A stretch of DNA of 64,000 nt from Planctomycetia bacterium. GTDB taxonomy: Bacteria > Planctomycetota > Phycisphaerae > Phycisphaerales > SM1A02. The notes under the pieces are model-generated. The model ran no database searches. It had not been told where the DNA came from and saw only the letters and a program-made list of their open reading frames with translations. The position numbers and the translations under genes were made by a program. Below, one piece after another: positions 8,842 through 17,039 of the stretch; within the stretch, counting starts at the first letter, position 1, and each line of letters starts with the position of its first letter. The DNA lies in the NCBI GenBank assembly GCA_005787685.1, contig SYAC01000029.1, positions 1 through 64,000 on the forward strand, written 5' to 3'.

Positions 8842-9801
8842 TTATTGCGCCAGGAATATGTCATTCACCGCGGTGGCTTGGGGTGACAGCGGCAGTGACT
8901 GGAAATCTTTCACTCCATCAGGCAAATAAATATTGTCGCCATTGATGACCGGATTGACCAACCAAATAATAGAGACATCCGCAAACAAAACATTTTGTCC
9001 ACGCTGTTCATGATTCAAGGAGCACTGCGAAGCGGTGGTTGTGAGTTGCGCTTTGTTGCCAACGCGTCGCATGTGAATGATGGGGTTGGCATCGGCGACC
9101 AATGGCGTTCGCCCCATCGCTTGAAGTCGAAACGGAGTTTTGGCATTTGGCACACGGAAAGAAAAAGTTCCACACGCTGGAAGTGCGCTGCAAGCGGGGC
9201 AATGCAACGAGTCGTGTTTGGCATATCCATTGCGCTCCAACAACAGCAGGTGTCCGCTGTGTTCATAATTGCTCCAGTCCAATTTGGAGGTGGTTGGGGT
9301 TTCAAACAGTCCACCCAAACTCGCCGTCGCGGGAAGATTGCCACGATGATCGACCGCGTAAGCAGCAATGCTCGATCCAACGGTGCGAAGATTGTTGGCG
9401 CAATTTTGTTCAAGGGCCGCCGCGCGCATACGCTGGGCGATTGGCCAGCCCACGCCGGTTGCGATCAACGCCACCGCGGCCACGGCGCCAAAGTCGGCCC
9501 ATTGCGTTCGCTTGCCCCATGCTGGCGTGTGTATTTCCATTCGGTCGCGGCGGGCTCTTTCTTCGCGGGCAATCAGCGCCATGGTGGCATCCACCAACAG
9601 GGCATCCGGTTCTTTGACGGGGTAGGCCTCTAATTTTCGAAGTAAAGACAAAGCTGCGGTTTTTCGCTTGCTTTCAGGGGATTCACTGGTGTTGTGAACG
9701 GCATCGTCACCATCCACTAGACCGGCTTCAAGCAATGCGTCAATGGCTCGGCAATCTTCGGCGCTAAGGATTTTTGGCGGGTCGTTGCTTGGCGGTGTCA
9801 T
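8842..9801 (-). CDS. Membrane partner of ECF sigma factor with pseudopilin-like extracytoplasmic domain
   Basis: This 319-residue protein starts at the ATG of an ATGA overlap with the upstream sigma factor, which fixes the start at 9801 and implies translational coupling as in sigma/anti-sigma pairs. The N-terminal 110 residues are soluble and charged. One membrane segment follows (FGAVAAVALIATGVGWPI). The outer part begins with RAAALEQNCANNLRTVGSSI and AAYAVDHRGNLP, closely resembling the conserved start of planctomycete type II pseudopilins. Near the C-terminus NHEQRGQNVLFADV resembles the H-x9-DG end of the same family, with the Gly replaced by Val. I infer an anti-sigma or signal-sensing role from position. 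No canonical zinc anti-sigma motif (HxxxCxxC) is visible. Confidence 0.7.
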   Translation of the reverse strand: MTPPSNDPPKILSAEDCRAIDALLEAGLVDGDDAVHNTSESPESKRKTAALSLLRKLEAYPVKEPDALLVDATMALIAREERARRDRMEIHTPAWGKRTQWADFGAVAAVALIATGVGWPIAQRMRAAALEQNCANNLRTVGSSIAAYAVDHRGNLPATASLGGLFETPTTSKLDWSNYEHSGHLLLLERNGYAKHDSLHCPACSALPACGTFSFRVPNAKTPFRLQAMGRTPLVADANPIIHMRRVGNKAQLTTTASQCSLNHEQRGQNVLFADVSIIWLVNPVINGDNIYLPDGVKDFQSLPLSPQATAVNDIFLAQ

Positions 9802-10421
9802 CCGTGATCCCTGGGTGTTTGATGTGTTGATTGTGCCCAACTATCGGCGAACAGCGCGACTGCGGAATGCAATCGACTTTTGACGGTGCCTAGCGGAATA
9901 TTCAACATGTCCGCAATGTGTTGATAGCTGAAGCGCTGGAAGTACGCCATAAGTAAAATTTCGCGGTGCAGCTCTGGAAGCGAGTCCACAACATCTTTGA
10001 CCTGCGTGGATTCTTCACGCGCCGAAAGCGCTTCGCCCGGTTGATCGGTTTTGCAGGAGACCACATCCATTAACGTAAATTCATTTTCGCCATGCCCCAT
10101 GGTCTTGTCCAAACTTAAAGTTGCGCGCCGTTTATGGTGGCGATACCAATCGCGCGCCTTGTTGGACGCAATGGTGTATAGCCAAGGACGAAGGGTGCGT
10201 GTGACATCAAAGCTGGCGGCGGAAAGATGGATCTGCAAAAATGTTTCTTGAAAAACATCGTCGGCCGCGGCGGCCGAACCAAGGAAGCGTTGCAAATAGC
10301 CATGCAGTTGAATTCGATACCGCTCAACCAGCATGGGGAAAGCGCGTACATCGCCGGCTTGGTGGGCAATCATGAGTTGCTCATCAGTTGTTTCCGCTCC
10401 CTCACGCTCCACCATGGACAT
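9798..10421 (-). CDS. ECF-type RNA polymerase sigma factor
   Basis: This protein of about 207 residues has a region 2 with FPMLVERYRIQLHGYLQRF, ADDVFQETFLQIH and LRPWLYTIASNKARDWYR. Region 4 carries LPELHREILLMAYFQRFSY and NIPLGTVKSRLHSAVALF. It would direct core polymerase to stress or envelope promoters. I chose the ATG at 10421 because domain-flanking residues fit this start. A GTG at 10499 would add 26 residues and sits just after a TTGCAA-N16-TATCGT promoter-like pair (complement of 10509-10536), so a leaderless GTG start is a real alternative. The stop overlaps the start of the membrane partner gene. Linker residues between regions 2 and 4 are unusually acidic. Confidence 0.9.
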   Translation of the reverse strand: MSMVEREGAETTDEQLMIAHQAGDVRAFPMLVERYRIQLHGYLQRFLGSAAAADDVFQETFLQIHLSAASFDVTRTLRPWLYTIASNKARDWYRHHKRRATLSLDKTMGHGENEFTLMDVVSCKTDQPGEALSAREESTQVKDVVDSLPELHREILLMAYFQRFSYQHIADMLNIPLGTVKSRLHSAVALFADSWAQSTHQTPRDHG

Positions 10422-10569
10422 TGTAGTGTCGTTATTCACAGGATTGACTCCGTGACAGGCGGCAAATGGATGCAGGGAATCTTGAGGAAACGCAGTCACA
10501 CACTTGCTACGATATACCCCGTTTTCGTGTTTGCAAGAATCGCAGTAATTTGAGGAGTATTCAAAATTT

Positions 10570-11703
10570 ATGGGTGTGCCAATTAGCCAAATGTGGACGG
10601 TTGCGAGTTATGTTCTGAAGCAAAGACTCGCTGGACGCAAGCGATATCCCTTGGTTTTAATGCTTGAGCCACTCTTTCGATGCAATCTGGCTTGCGCTGG
10701 TTGCGGAAAGATTCAGTACCCAGCCCACGTCCTAAAACGCAACTTGACGGTTCAGGAGTGCCTAGACGCCGTCGACGAATGTGGCACCCCTATGGTCAGT
10801 ATCCCTGGCGGGGAGCCGCTGTTGCACCCCGACATTCAGCAAATTGTGGAGTCCTTGGTGGAGCGTAAGAAATATATTTATCTATGCACCAACGCCTTGC
10901 TCTTGAAGGAAAAACTCGAGGCTGGCACATTCAAACCCAGCAAATATTTGACCTTTAGCGTGCACATGGATGGTCAAGAAGAGAACCACGACTTCGCGGT
11001 CTGCCGCGAAGGCACGTATAAACGAGCCGTGGACGGAATTCGTCTGGCTGTGAAGATGGGCTTCCGCGTTACCACCAACACAACGCTCTTTGAGGGTGCA
11101 GATCCAAATTCAGTTCGCGCATTCTTTGACGAGATGATGTCCCTTGGCGTTGAAGGCATGATGATTAGTCCCGGCTACGCCTATGACAAGGCGCCGGATC
11201 AAACCGCTTTCTTGAAGCGCAAGGAAACCAACGAGCTCTTTGAAATGATTCTTTCCAATCGCAAGAAGGGTTGGAAGTTCAATCAGAGTCCGCTGTTCCT
11301 TGAGTTTCTCATGGGCAAGCGTTCGTATGAATGCACGCCGTGGGGCATGCCTGCCTACAATGTATTTGGTTGGCAAAAGCCCTGCTACTTGTTGCAAGAA
11401 GGCTACGCCGACACGTTTCAAGAATTGATCGATGAAACTGATTGGGCCAACTACGGTCACGAAAGTGGCAACACCAAGTGCGCTAATTGCATGGTGCACA
11501 GCGGCTATGAAGCCACCGCGGTGGACCACACATTCTCTGGATTTCAGGGCATTTGGGGCAATATCAAGGCCATCGTGTTCAATCGCTACGCCAATCCTGG
11601 GGCGGTGAAAAAATTGGCGGTCGAAGCCAAGAAGCCTCATGGACCAATGAAGCATTTGGTGCAACTTGGCTTGGCGCAGGATATTCATCGGCCCGCGGCT
11701 TAA
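10570..11703 (+). CDS. hpnH: Hopanoid-associated radical SAM protein HpnH (adenosyl hopene synthase)
   Basis: This 377-residue protein matches HpnH: MGVPISQMWTVASYVLKQRL, PLVLMLEPLFRCNLACAGC with the CxxxCxxC cluster motif, GGEPLLHPDI, and a C-terminal Cys-containing SPASM-like region (CTPWG, NTKCANCMVHSGYEA). HpnH adds a 5'-deoxyadenosyl group to diploptene, the first step to extended C35 hopanoids. No squalene-hopene cyclase or other hpn gene lies in the window, so this gene is separated from the rest of its pathway. A GAGGAG lies 12 nt before the ATG, a rather long spacing. Confidence 0.93.
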   Translation: MGVPISQMWTVASYVLKQRLAGRKRYPLVLMLEPLFRCNLACAGCGKIQYPAHVLKRNLTVQECLDAVDECGTPMVSIPGGEPLLHPDIQQIVESLVERKKYIYLCTNALLLKEKLEAGTFKPSKYLTFSVHMDGQEENHDFAVCREGTYKRAVDGIRLAVKMGFRVTTNTTLFEGADPNSVRAFFDEMMSLGVEGMMISPGYAYDKAPDQTAFLKRKETNELFEMILSNRKKGWKFNQSPLFLEFLMGKRSYECTPWGMPAYNVFGWQKPCYLLQEGYADTFQELIDETDWANYGHESGNTKCANCMVHSGYEATAVDHTFSGFQGIWGNIKAIVFNRYANPGAVKKLAVEAKKPHGPMKHLVQLGLAQDIHRPAA

Positions 11704-11805
11704 CGCGCTGTTCGTGCCCATGTGGTCAAGTGGCGTGAGCTGCGAATGTTTTTATGTTCACAGGAACAAACGCAATCAACATTGCAGCTGCGTTGTGCGT
11801 GGGAA

Positions 11806-12534
11806 TTAAAGTTGCTCAAATGAAGTGGCGGACACGCTTGCAAAGACAGAGGAAATTTCCGCTTGCACGCCGCGCGCGTTCGCTATGAAGTCTTGAACTT
11901 TGGCAAAGTCCTTCACGCCGCGCGAACTTTCCACGCCGCTGCTGACATCCACAGCCCATGGCTGCGTTTGTGTCATTGCGGCAGCAACATTGTCGGGTGA
12001 AAGTCCGCCGGCAAGAATGAGTGGCAAGCGATTGGTCCAAGGCGCGCTTGAGCGACTCCAATTCCAGCCAACACCCGCGCCGGCGTTGGGCGCATCCACC
12101 AAGAGTGCGCTGATCTGTTCATGCGGACAGTGTTCGAGCAGGTTCAACTGTTCCAGCCGGCAGCCATAAATACGCTTGCGCTGAGGTCCTCCAGTGGCTT
12201 CATACACCTGAAGGGCTCCCGGCCAAGCCTGCAACTGGCTCGGTGTCACTTGCGACCAACTTTGCATGACCAAAACAGGCGTTGCATGCTTCGGCAGGGT
12301 TTCACGGGGGTTATTCAAATTGGCATTGTGCAAGGTTAATTGCGGCTGAATGCGGGTTGCCATGTGACCAGCGATCTCCAGGGCGCTTTGGAAGCCAATG
12401 TGCCGCGGCGAGCCTGGCGCAACCACAAATCCCACCGCGTCCGCGCCAAGTTCGCAAGCGCGTAGGGCGTCATCCAAGGTTCGAAGTCCGCAAATTTTCA
12501 CCAATGTTTTCAATTTACCACTTCGATTTTGCAT
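11806..12534 (-). CDS. trpF: Phosphoribosylanthranilate isomerase
   Basis: This 242-residue TIM-barrel protein contains the TrpF signatures VKICGLRTLDDALRACELGADAVGFV (first strand and loop), LLVDAP, LILAGGLSPDNV and AVDVSSGVESSRGVKD. It carries out the third step of tryptophan synthesis, the Amadori rearrangement of N-(5'-phosphoribosyl)anthranilate. It stands alone, divergent from citrate synthase with 42 bp between starts. The other trp gene in the window, trpB, is 45 kb away, so the pathway genes are dispersed. Its length is a little above the usual 200-220 residues because of the C-terminal tail. Confidence 0.9.
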   Translation of the reverse strand: MQNRSGKLKTLVKICGLRTLDDALRACELGADAVGFVVAPGSPRHIGFQSALEIAGHMATRIQPQLTLHNANLNNPRETLPKHATPVLVMQSWSQVTPSQLQAWPGALQVYEATGGPQRKRIYGCRLEQLNLLEHCPHEQISALLVDAPNAGAGVGWNWSRSSAPWTNRLPLILAGGLSPDNVAAAMTQTQPWAVDVSSGVESSRGVKDFAKVQDFIANARGVQAEISSVFASVSATSFEQL

Positions 12535-12543
12535 GCTTATAGA
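12514..12543 (+). promoter_or_regulatory. Candidate promoter of citrate synthase
   Basis: A TTTACC (12514-12519) and a TATAGA (12538-12543) are separated by 18 bp, giving a likely transcription start near 12550 and a leader of about 27 nt. The -35 part overlaps the start of the divergent trpF. Pattern-based only. Confidence 0.35.
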
Positions 12544-12576
12544 CTACGATCTTCCTTCAATCTTGAAAGACCAACA

Positions 12577-13737
12577 ATGAGTATTGCTACGCCAACCACA
12601 CCAGTCATACCCGCGTTTGATAAAGGCCTTGGAAACACCGTTGCGGCTGAAACGCAAATGTCGTTTATTGACGGCGGGCGAGGTGTTCTTGAATATGTTG
12701 GAATTGAAATTGACGCGCTTGCGCGCAACAGCACATTTGAAGAGACGGTGTTCTTGCTCTGGAATCGTCGATTGCCAAAGCAATCGGAGTTGAACGCCTT
12801 CAGCGAGCAATTGCGCGCCGAGTACGCGCTGCCGCAAACGCTTGTCAATCTGATCCGTGAAATGCCGCGCGCTGCGGGACCAATGCATGTGTTGCGAACG
12901 CTTGTCAGCGCGCTTTCCTTGTTCGACAGCGAAGTGGACAACGACAGCGTCGAAGCCAACAATCACAAAGCCATTCGCTTGCTGGCCAAAACTCCTGCGC
13001 TGATCGCGGCATTTGATCGCCATAGAAAAGGCAAGCCCATTGTGGAAGCAGACACGTCGCTGACCATGGCGCAAAATTTCTTGTACATGCTCAACGGCTC
13101 CAAGCCCACCGAGTCCATGGCCAGGGCGCTTGATGTGTGCTTGATTTTGCACGCGGACCACGGTCTGAACGCCAGCACCTTCGCGGCGCGCGTGACCATT
13201 TCAACGCTCAGCGACATGTATTCCGCCATGGTGACTGCCATCGGCACGCTCAAGGGCCCGCTGCACGGCGGCGCCAATGAGGAAGTGATGATCATGTTGA
13301 ATGAAATTGGAAGCATTGAAAATGTAGACGCCTATATCGCTGAAAAACTGCGTAAAAGAGACCGCATTATGGGATTTGGCCACCGCGTGTACAAGGCAAT
13401 TGATCCGCGCGCCACCTATTTGAAAACATTCTCCAAGCAAGTTGCCGCCGATACGGGCAATCTAAATTTGTTTGAAATGAGCCGCCGCATTGAGGAGATC
13501 ATGGCCAAGGAAGTTGCAGCCAAGGGCATCTACCCCAATGTGGATTTTTATTCCGCGACCACATACCACTCCATTGGCATTGACCTGGATTTATTCACAT
13601 GCATGTTCGCCATGAGCCGCATTGCTGGCTGGGCAGGACATTGCATTGAACAACTCGATGGAAACCGCTTGATCCGCCCAAACGCGGCGTACATTGGTCC
13701 GCATCAGCAGCCCTATGTCGCTGTTGATCAGCGTTAA
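12577..13737 (+). CDS. gltA: Citrate synthase
   Basis: This 386-residue protein carries the citrate synthase active-site segments: LKGPLHGGANEEV (substrate His), IMGFGHRVYKAIDPRA (second His) and NVDFYSATTYHSIGI (catalytic Asp). AGWAGHCIEQ and NRLIRPNAAYIGP complete the C-terminus. It condenses acetyl-CoA and oxaloacetate in the TCA cycle. The ATG at 12577 is preferred to an upstream in-frame TTG because it gives the standard N-terminus and lies downstream of a plausible promoter. The absence of the long N-terminal NADH-binding extension of enterobacterial enzymes suggests the shorter type I (dimer) form. 2-Methylcitrate synthase is a possible alternative. Confidence 0.92.
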   Translation: MSIATPTTPVIPAFDKGLGNTVAAETQMSFIDGGRGVLEYVGIEIDALARNSTFEETVFLLWNRRLPKQSELNAFSEQLRAEYALPQTLVNLIREMPRAAGPMHVLRTLVSALSLFDSEVDNDSVEANNHKAIRLLAKTPALIAAFDRHRKGKPIVEADTSLTMAQNFLYMLNGSKPTESMARALDVCLILHADHGLNASTFAARVTISTLSDMYSAMVTAIGTLKGPLHGGANEEVMIMLNEIGSIENVDAYIAEKLRKRDRIMGFGHRVYKAIDPRATYLKTFSKQVAADTGNLNLFEMSRRIEEIMAKEVAAKGIYPNVDFYSATTYHSIGIDLDLFTCMFAMSRIAGWAGHCIEQLDGNRLIRPNAAYIGPHQQPYVAVDQR

Positions 13738-13812
13738 GGCAAAGCGTCCGTCTTATCCATACATTCTGAATTTGTCCCGCGCCCACATGGCATGGGATCC
13801 ACTCGCCTGCGA

Positions 13813-14544
13813 TTATATTGAAATTACTTCGCCTTCTTGAAGGCAAGGAATGGTCGTAGACGCTGGATCAAATTCATCGTTCATATGCATCAGGCGCATC
13901 TTCAAACGGATTTTTGGCGCAAGTGAGTTGAGCAACTCAACCGGCGTGTGGGTGGGGGGTGGACTGGTCTCGTGAATGATCAAGTCCGCGTCCTTGGCTA
14001 ACCAATCAATCAATGAGGGATCAAATGGAGTGTCCGAACTCCACGCAATCACCTTTCCATCCGCCTTGAATTTCAGCGCGCTGGTTGGAATTGGGTGTTG
14101 CGTGCCGCGGCAAGAAACTTTCATACCCCCAATCAGGCTTTCGCGTTCTTGATTGAGAAAGTGAATTTCAAAATAATCGCTCAATTTGGCCGCCCCCGAT
14201 TGATCCATGGCTGGAGCAAGCCGCTCCCAAAGTCGATCCGCAACCGGCTTCCAGAGATGAAGTTTGGGAAGCGACGCGCCAGTTTCGCGGTGGTGCAACC
14301 AACGCAAAAAACCAAGGCTTTCAAGTCCGTTGCAGTGGTCGCCATGCAGATGAGTCACAATGACATCAGTGATGGCAAGTTGATCAATCTTCCAACCCGA
14401 CTTTTCCTGGGCCTGGCGTAGCGCCATTGGATATGAGTCTGGACAATCAATCATGATTTGGCCAGTGGGACCTTGGATGATGGCGGAGCATCCAAATCGC
14501 CGCGCGGAAAATGCGTTTCCAGTTCCGATGATGAGCAATCGCAT
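13813..14544 (-). CDS. MBL-fold metallo-hydrolase, RNase Z-like
   Basis: This 243-residue protein has LIIGTGNAFSARRFGCSAII, the metal motif THLHGDHCNGLESL, a later CRGTQHPIPTSA, SSDTPFDPSLIDW and IHETS. The order and spacing match the RNase Z/ElaC group of metallo-beta-lactamase folds. The true RNase Z exosite is not visible, so a nuclease role in tRNA 3' processing is uncertain and a small-molecule phosphodiesterase is equally possible. The gene is convergent with citrate synthase and divergent from the beta-barrel gene at 14662. Confidence 0.85.
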   Translation of the reverse strand: MRLLIIGTGNAFSARRFGCSAIIQGPTGQIMIDCPDSYPMALRQAQEKSGWKIDQLAITDVIVTHLHGDHCNGLESLGFLRWLHHRETGASLPKLHLWKPVADRLWERLAPAMDQSGAAKLSDYFEIHFLNQERESLIGGMKVSCRGTQHPIPTSALKFKADGKVIAWSSDTPFDPSLIDWLAKDADLIIHETSPPPTHTPVELLNSLAPKIRLKMRLMHMNDEFDPASTTIPCLQEGEVISI

Positions 14545-14661
14545 TGCAAAATGGTAGCAGCAAATATGAATTTATTTGAAGAATACATAATTTCGGCTTT
14601 TGGTCGTGCGCACGGTTCGGCGCGGTCCTGTGTTCAATATGATTACGGTTATTATGGGTTG

Positions 14662-16149
14662 ATGGCAAGAGGAGTTGTGGTCCTGATCATTGGCGCGCTC
14701 TTAGGCTTGGTTCAGCAAGCCTACGCGCAAAATGTGAACGCGCTCGCCAATAATCTTCAGCGTCAACTGAATTCGGAGGATGCGCAATATCGCCAGGACT
14801 ACTTCAAGGAAACTCCAATCGCCGACCGATTGATGTTGGATGCGGGCGGAACATTTCGCTACGCCTACAACATGATTCAAAATTCACAAAGTCAAAGCCA
14901 ATATTTGACTACCCCGGATGTGCGGCTATTTCTGCGCGCTGAACTTGACGGTGGTCTGCGTTTCTTTGGTCGATTGCGATTTTTGTACAACGAATGGGAC
15001 ACCAACGGCAGCCGCTATTTAGCGCCGGATGCCAAAGAGCGCGGGTGGCAGAATCCAATCGGTGAAATTTATTGGGGCACATTTGATCTTGGTGGTTTTA
15101 CCCACGCCACCGCCGCCGAATCAAAGCAGTTCAACATTGTGGTGCAAGGTGGGCGCAACTATGTGATTTGGGGACAAGGCTTGGTCTTGAGCAATTATAT
15201 GTACGCGATCAAGACTGAATTAACGCTGGGCGATCTTGGCATTGAGGGAATGTTCGCTCAAACCGCGGGTGAGGACACCGTTGATTGGGATACTTCGCGG
15301 CCAGGCTTTGACACAAATACCTCGCGGATTTATTCCGGCATGAAAATTGATTGGCGGGGGTTCGCAGCGCACAAGCCCTATGTATACGCGCTTTGGCAAA
15401 CGGATCAGAACGGCGGGCAACAAAATAATCTTGGCTCAAACGCGTTTCCAATTCCAACCACATTCAATTACAACAGCGGCTATGCGGGGGGCGGTAGCAT
15501 TGGAAGTTTGGGACCCAATTTGGTGTATCGCGGGGAATTTGCCTATGAATTTGGCTCCACATTGAGCGACTCGCTTAATCCGAGTAGCCCAAGCCTTTCA
15601 CAACCGCAAGTGGAAACCGACATCAGCGCCGCCGCCGGAATTGCTGGGTTGACCTATTTGCTGCGCGACGAGGGCGACACGCGATTTGATCTTTCGGTGC
15701 TTGCAGGAAGTGGCGACAAGAATCGCTTGGATAGCGGCACAACCTTTGGTGGCATCGCTCCGAACAATGTCGATCGTTCATTCAACTCGCTTGGGTATAT
15801 CAATACTGGGTTCGCTTTGGCGCCGGATCCGGCGAATTTACTCTGTCCATCGGTGGGGCTGAGCACCAATCTGTTGCCATCCGTATCGTGGACCCGCGAT
15901 TTGCGCTTAGGCATGACTGGCTACTTGTTCACCAAGATCGACAATCAAGCGCCCATCAATATTCTCACCCGCCCTGGCGGTTCCAATCTTATTGGCGGTG
16001 AAATTGACACCACTCTAGATTGGCGCATTTCGAGCGACATTAATTTCAATATTCGCTACGGTGTTTTTATTCCAAACAGCAGCGTTTTTTACAATAATCA
16101 AGGGGCAATTCGCCAATTTTTTTATGTGGGGATGACCTATGCGTTTTAG
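14662..16149 (+). CDS. Outer-membrane beta-barrel protein, alginate-export-like
   Basis: This 495-residue protein begins with a signal peptide (MARGVVVLIIGALLGLVQQA, cleavage near AYA-QN), which is why the ATG at 14662 is chosen over upstream in-frame starts. The rest alternates short polar and aromatic-rich strands, for example GGTFRYAYNM, LRFFGRLRFLYNEW and NFNIRYGVFIP. It ends in a C-terminal Phe (YVGMTYAF), typical of outer-membrane barrels handled by BamA. The central region resembles the alginate-export type barrel family. The next gene starts inside its last 11 bp, so it is translationally tied to the lipoprotein. It likely forms a channel or surface partner for the FecR system downstream. 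Substrate unknown. Confidence 0.7.
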   Translation: MARGVVVLIIGALLGLVQQAYAQNVNALANNLQRQLNSEDAQYRQDYFKETPIADRLMLDAGGTFRYAYNMIQNSQSQSQYLTTPDVRLFLRAELDGGLRFFGRLRFLYNEWDTNGSRYLAPDAKERGWQNPIGEIYWGTFDLGGFTHATAAESKQFNIVVQGGRNYVIWGQGLVLSNYMYAIKTELTLGDLGIEGMFAQTAGEDTVDWDTSRPGFDTNTSRIYSGMKIDWRGFAAHKPYVYALWQTDQNGGQQNNLGSNAFPIPTTFNYNSGYAGGGSIGSLGPNLVYRGEFAYEFGSTLSDSLNPSSPSLSQPQVETDISAAAGIAGLTYLLRDEGDTRFDLSVLAGSGDKNRLDSGTTFGGIAPNNVDRSFNSLGYINTGFALAPDPANLLCPSVGLSTNLLPSVSWTRDLRLGMTGYLFTKIDNQAPINILTRPGGSNLIGGEIDTTLDWRISSDINFNIRYGVFIPNSSVFYNNQGAIRQFFYVGMTYAF

Positions 16150-16921
16150 TTCCCTGCCATTTTTGGGCTGCGTGTTGTTGCTTTGCGCATGCCAGCCCTA
16201 CATGATGAAATCGTCAGCGGTGGACCAGTTCGCCGGGCCACAGCAAGAAATTGAATTTCTTGACGCGCTTGAGGACATGTCCGCGGTGACCAACAACGAC
16301 GCGTTGCATGGCTTGCTCATACTTGCGGATGGAACGGATCCCTCCAAGGATTATCAAGACCGCGTTGCGGAGGGCGTGCGCCGTAAATGGCTTTCAAGTT
16401 CATTTGATCAACAAGCCAACGCGAGCGCGGATCTTGGTTGGATGGCGGGGGCTGGTTGCCGCATCATGAAAATTCAAGGCGGCTTCACCATGAGGATCTT
16501 CGGGCCCATAGATCGCTATGCGTTGAAGGAGTTGATCTACATGGAAATTCTTCCAATGCGCACCGACAATCAATCGCTGACTGGCGCGGAATTTATCGAC
16601 TACATGAATCGTCTTGAGCGCATCGCCTCTCGGACCTCGTTGAAGGTGGGCGAACTGCAACTTGATCAAACCGCGGGGCAGTCCGCCGTGACGCCCGCCA
16701 ATGAAGCCGCAATTCAAGAGGGAACAATGCCCGCCGCTGGGCCATTGGAAGAGCCGCTGGTTGTGCCCCCAGCATTTGAGCCCGCCAATCAACCCAATGC
16801 GCCATCAAACCCGATAAATGATTTTCCAGAACCCATCAACTCGGCTACCCCAAAAACGCCACCTTTGCCCATGAGCGGCTCAATTCGGTTCATTCAAGGG
16901 GTATTTTTGATTGTTATATGA
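16139..16921 (+). CDS. Lipoprotein of unknown function, partner of the beta-barrel
   Basis: This 260-residue protein has a clear lipobox (VLLLCACQPYMM), with Cys at about residue 19. The body holds a mixed alpha/beta region (about 35-165) with DALHGLLILADGTDPSKDY and CRIMKIQGGFTMRIFGPIDR. It then ends in a Pro/Asn/Ala-rich tail (about 185-260). I do not recognise the family. The start overlaps the barrel gene by 11 bp, so both are probably made together and meet at the outer membrane. The Pro-rich tail could reach other envelope partners. The gene is followed by a 118-bp gap and then the FecR-domain gene. Confidence 0.7.
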   Translation: MRFSSLPFLGCVLLLCACQPYMMKSSAVDQFAGPQQEIEFLDALEDMSAVTNNDALHGLLILADGTDPSKDYQDRVAEGVRRKWLSSSFDQQANASADLGWMAGAGCRIMKIQGGFTMRIFGPIDRYALKELIYMEILPMRTDNQSLTGAEFIDYMNRLERIASRTSLKVGELQLDQTAGQSAVTPANEAAIQEGTMPAAGPLEEPLVVPPAFEPANQPNAPSNPINDFPEPINSATPKTPPLPMSGSIRFIQGVFLIVI

Positions 16922-17039
16922 CTTGCATTGCATGAATTAAATTAGATAGTAAATGAATATAGATTGAATTTAAGTGCCAATGAAAGTTCTAAATCAGGTT
17001 GAAGTGCGTAGGTCAACAATAGAGGAAAGCGTGATTGAT

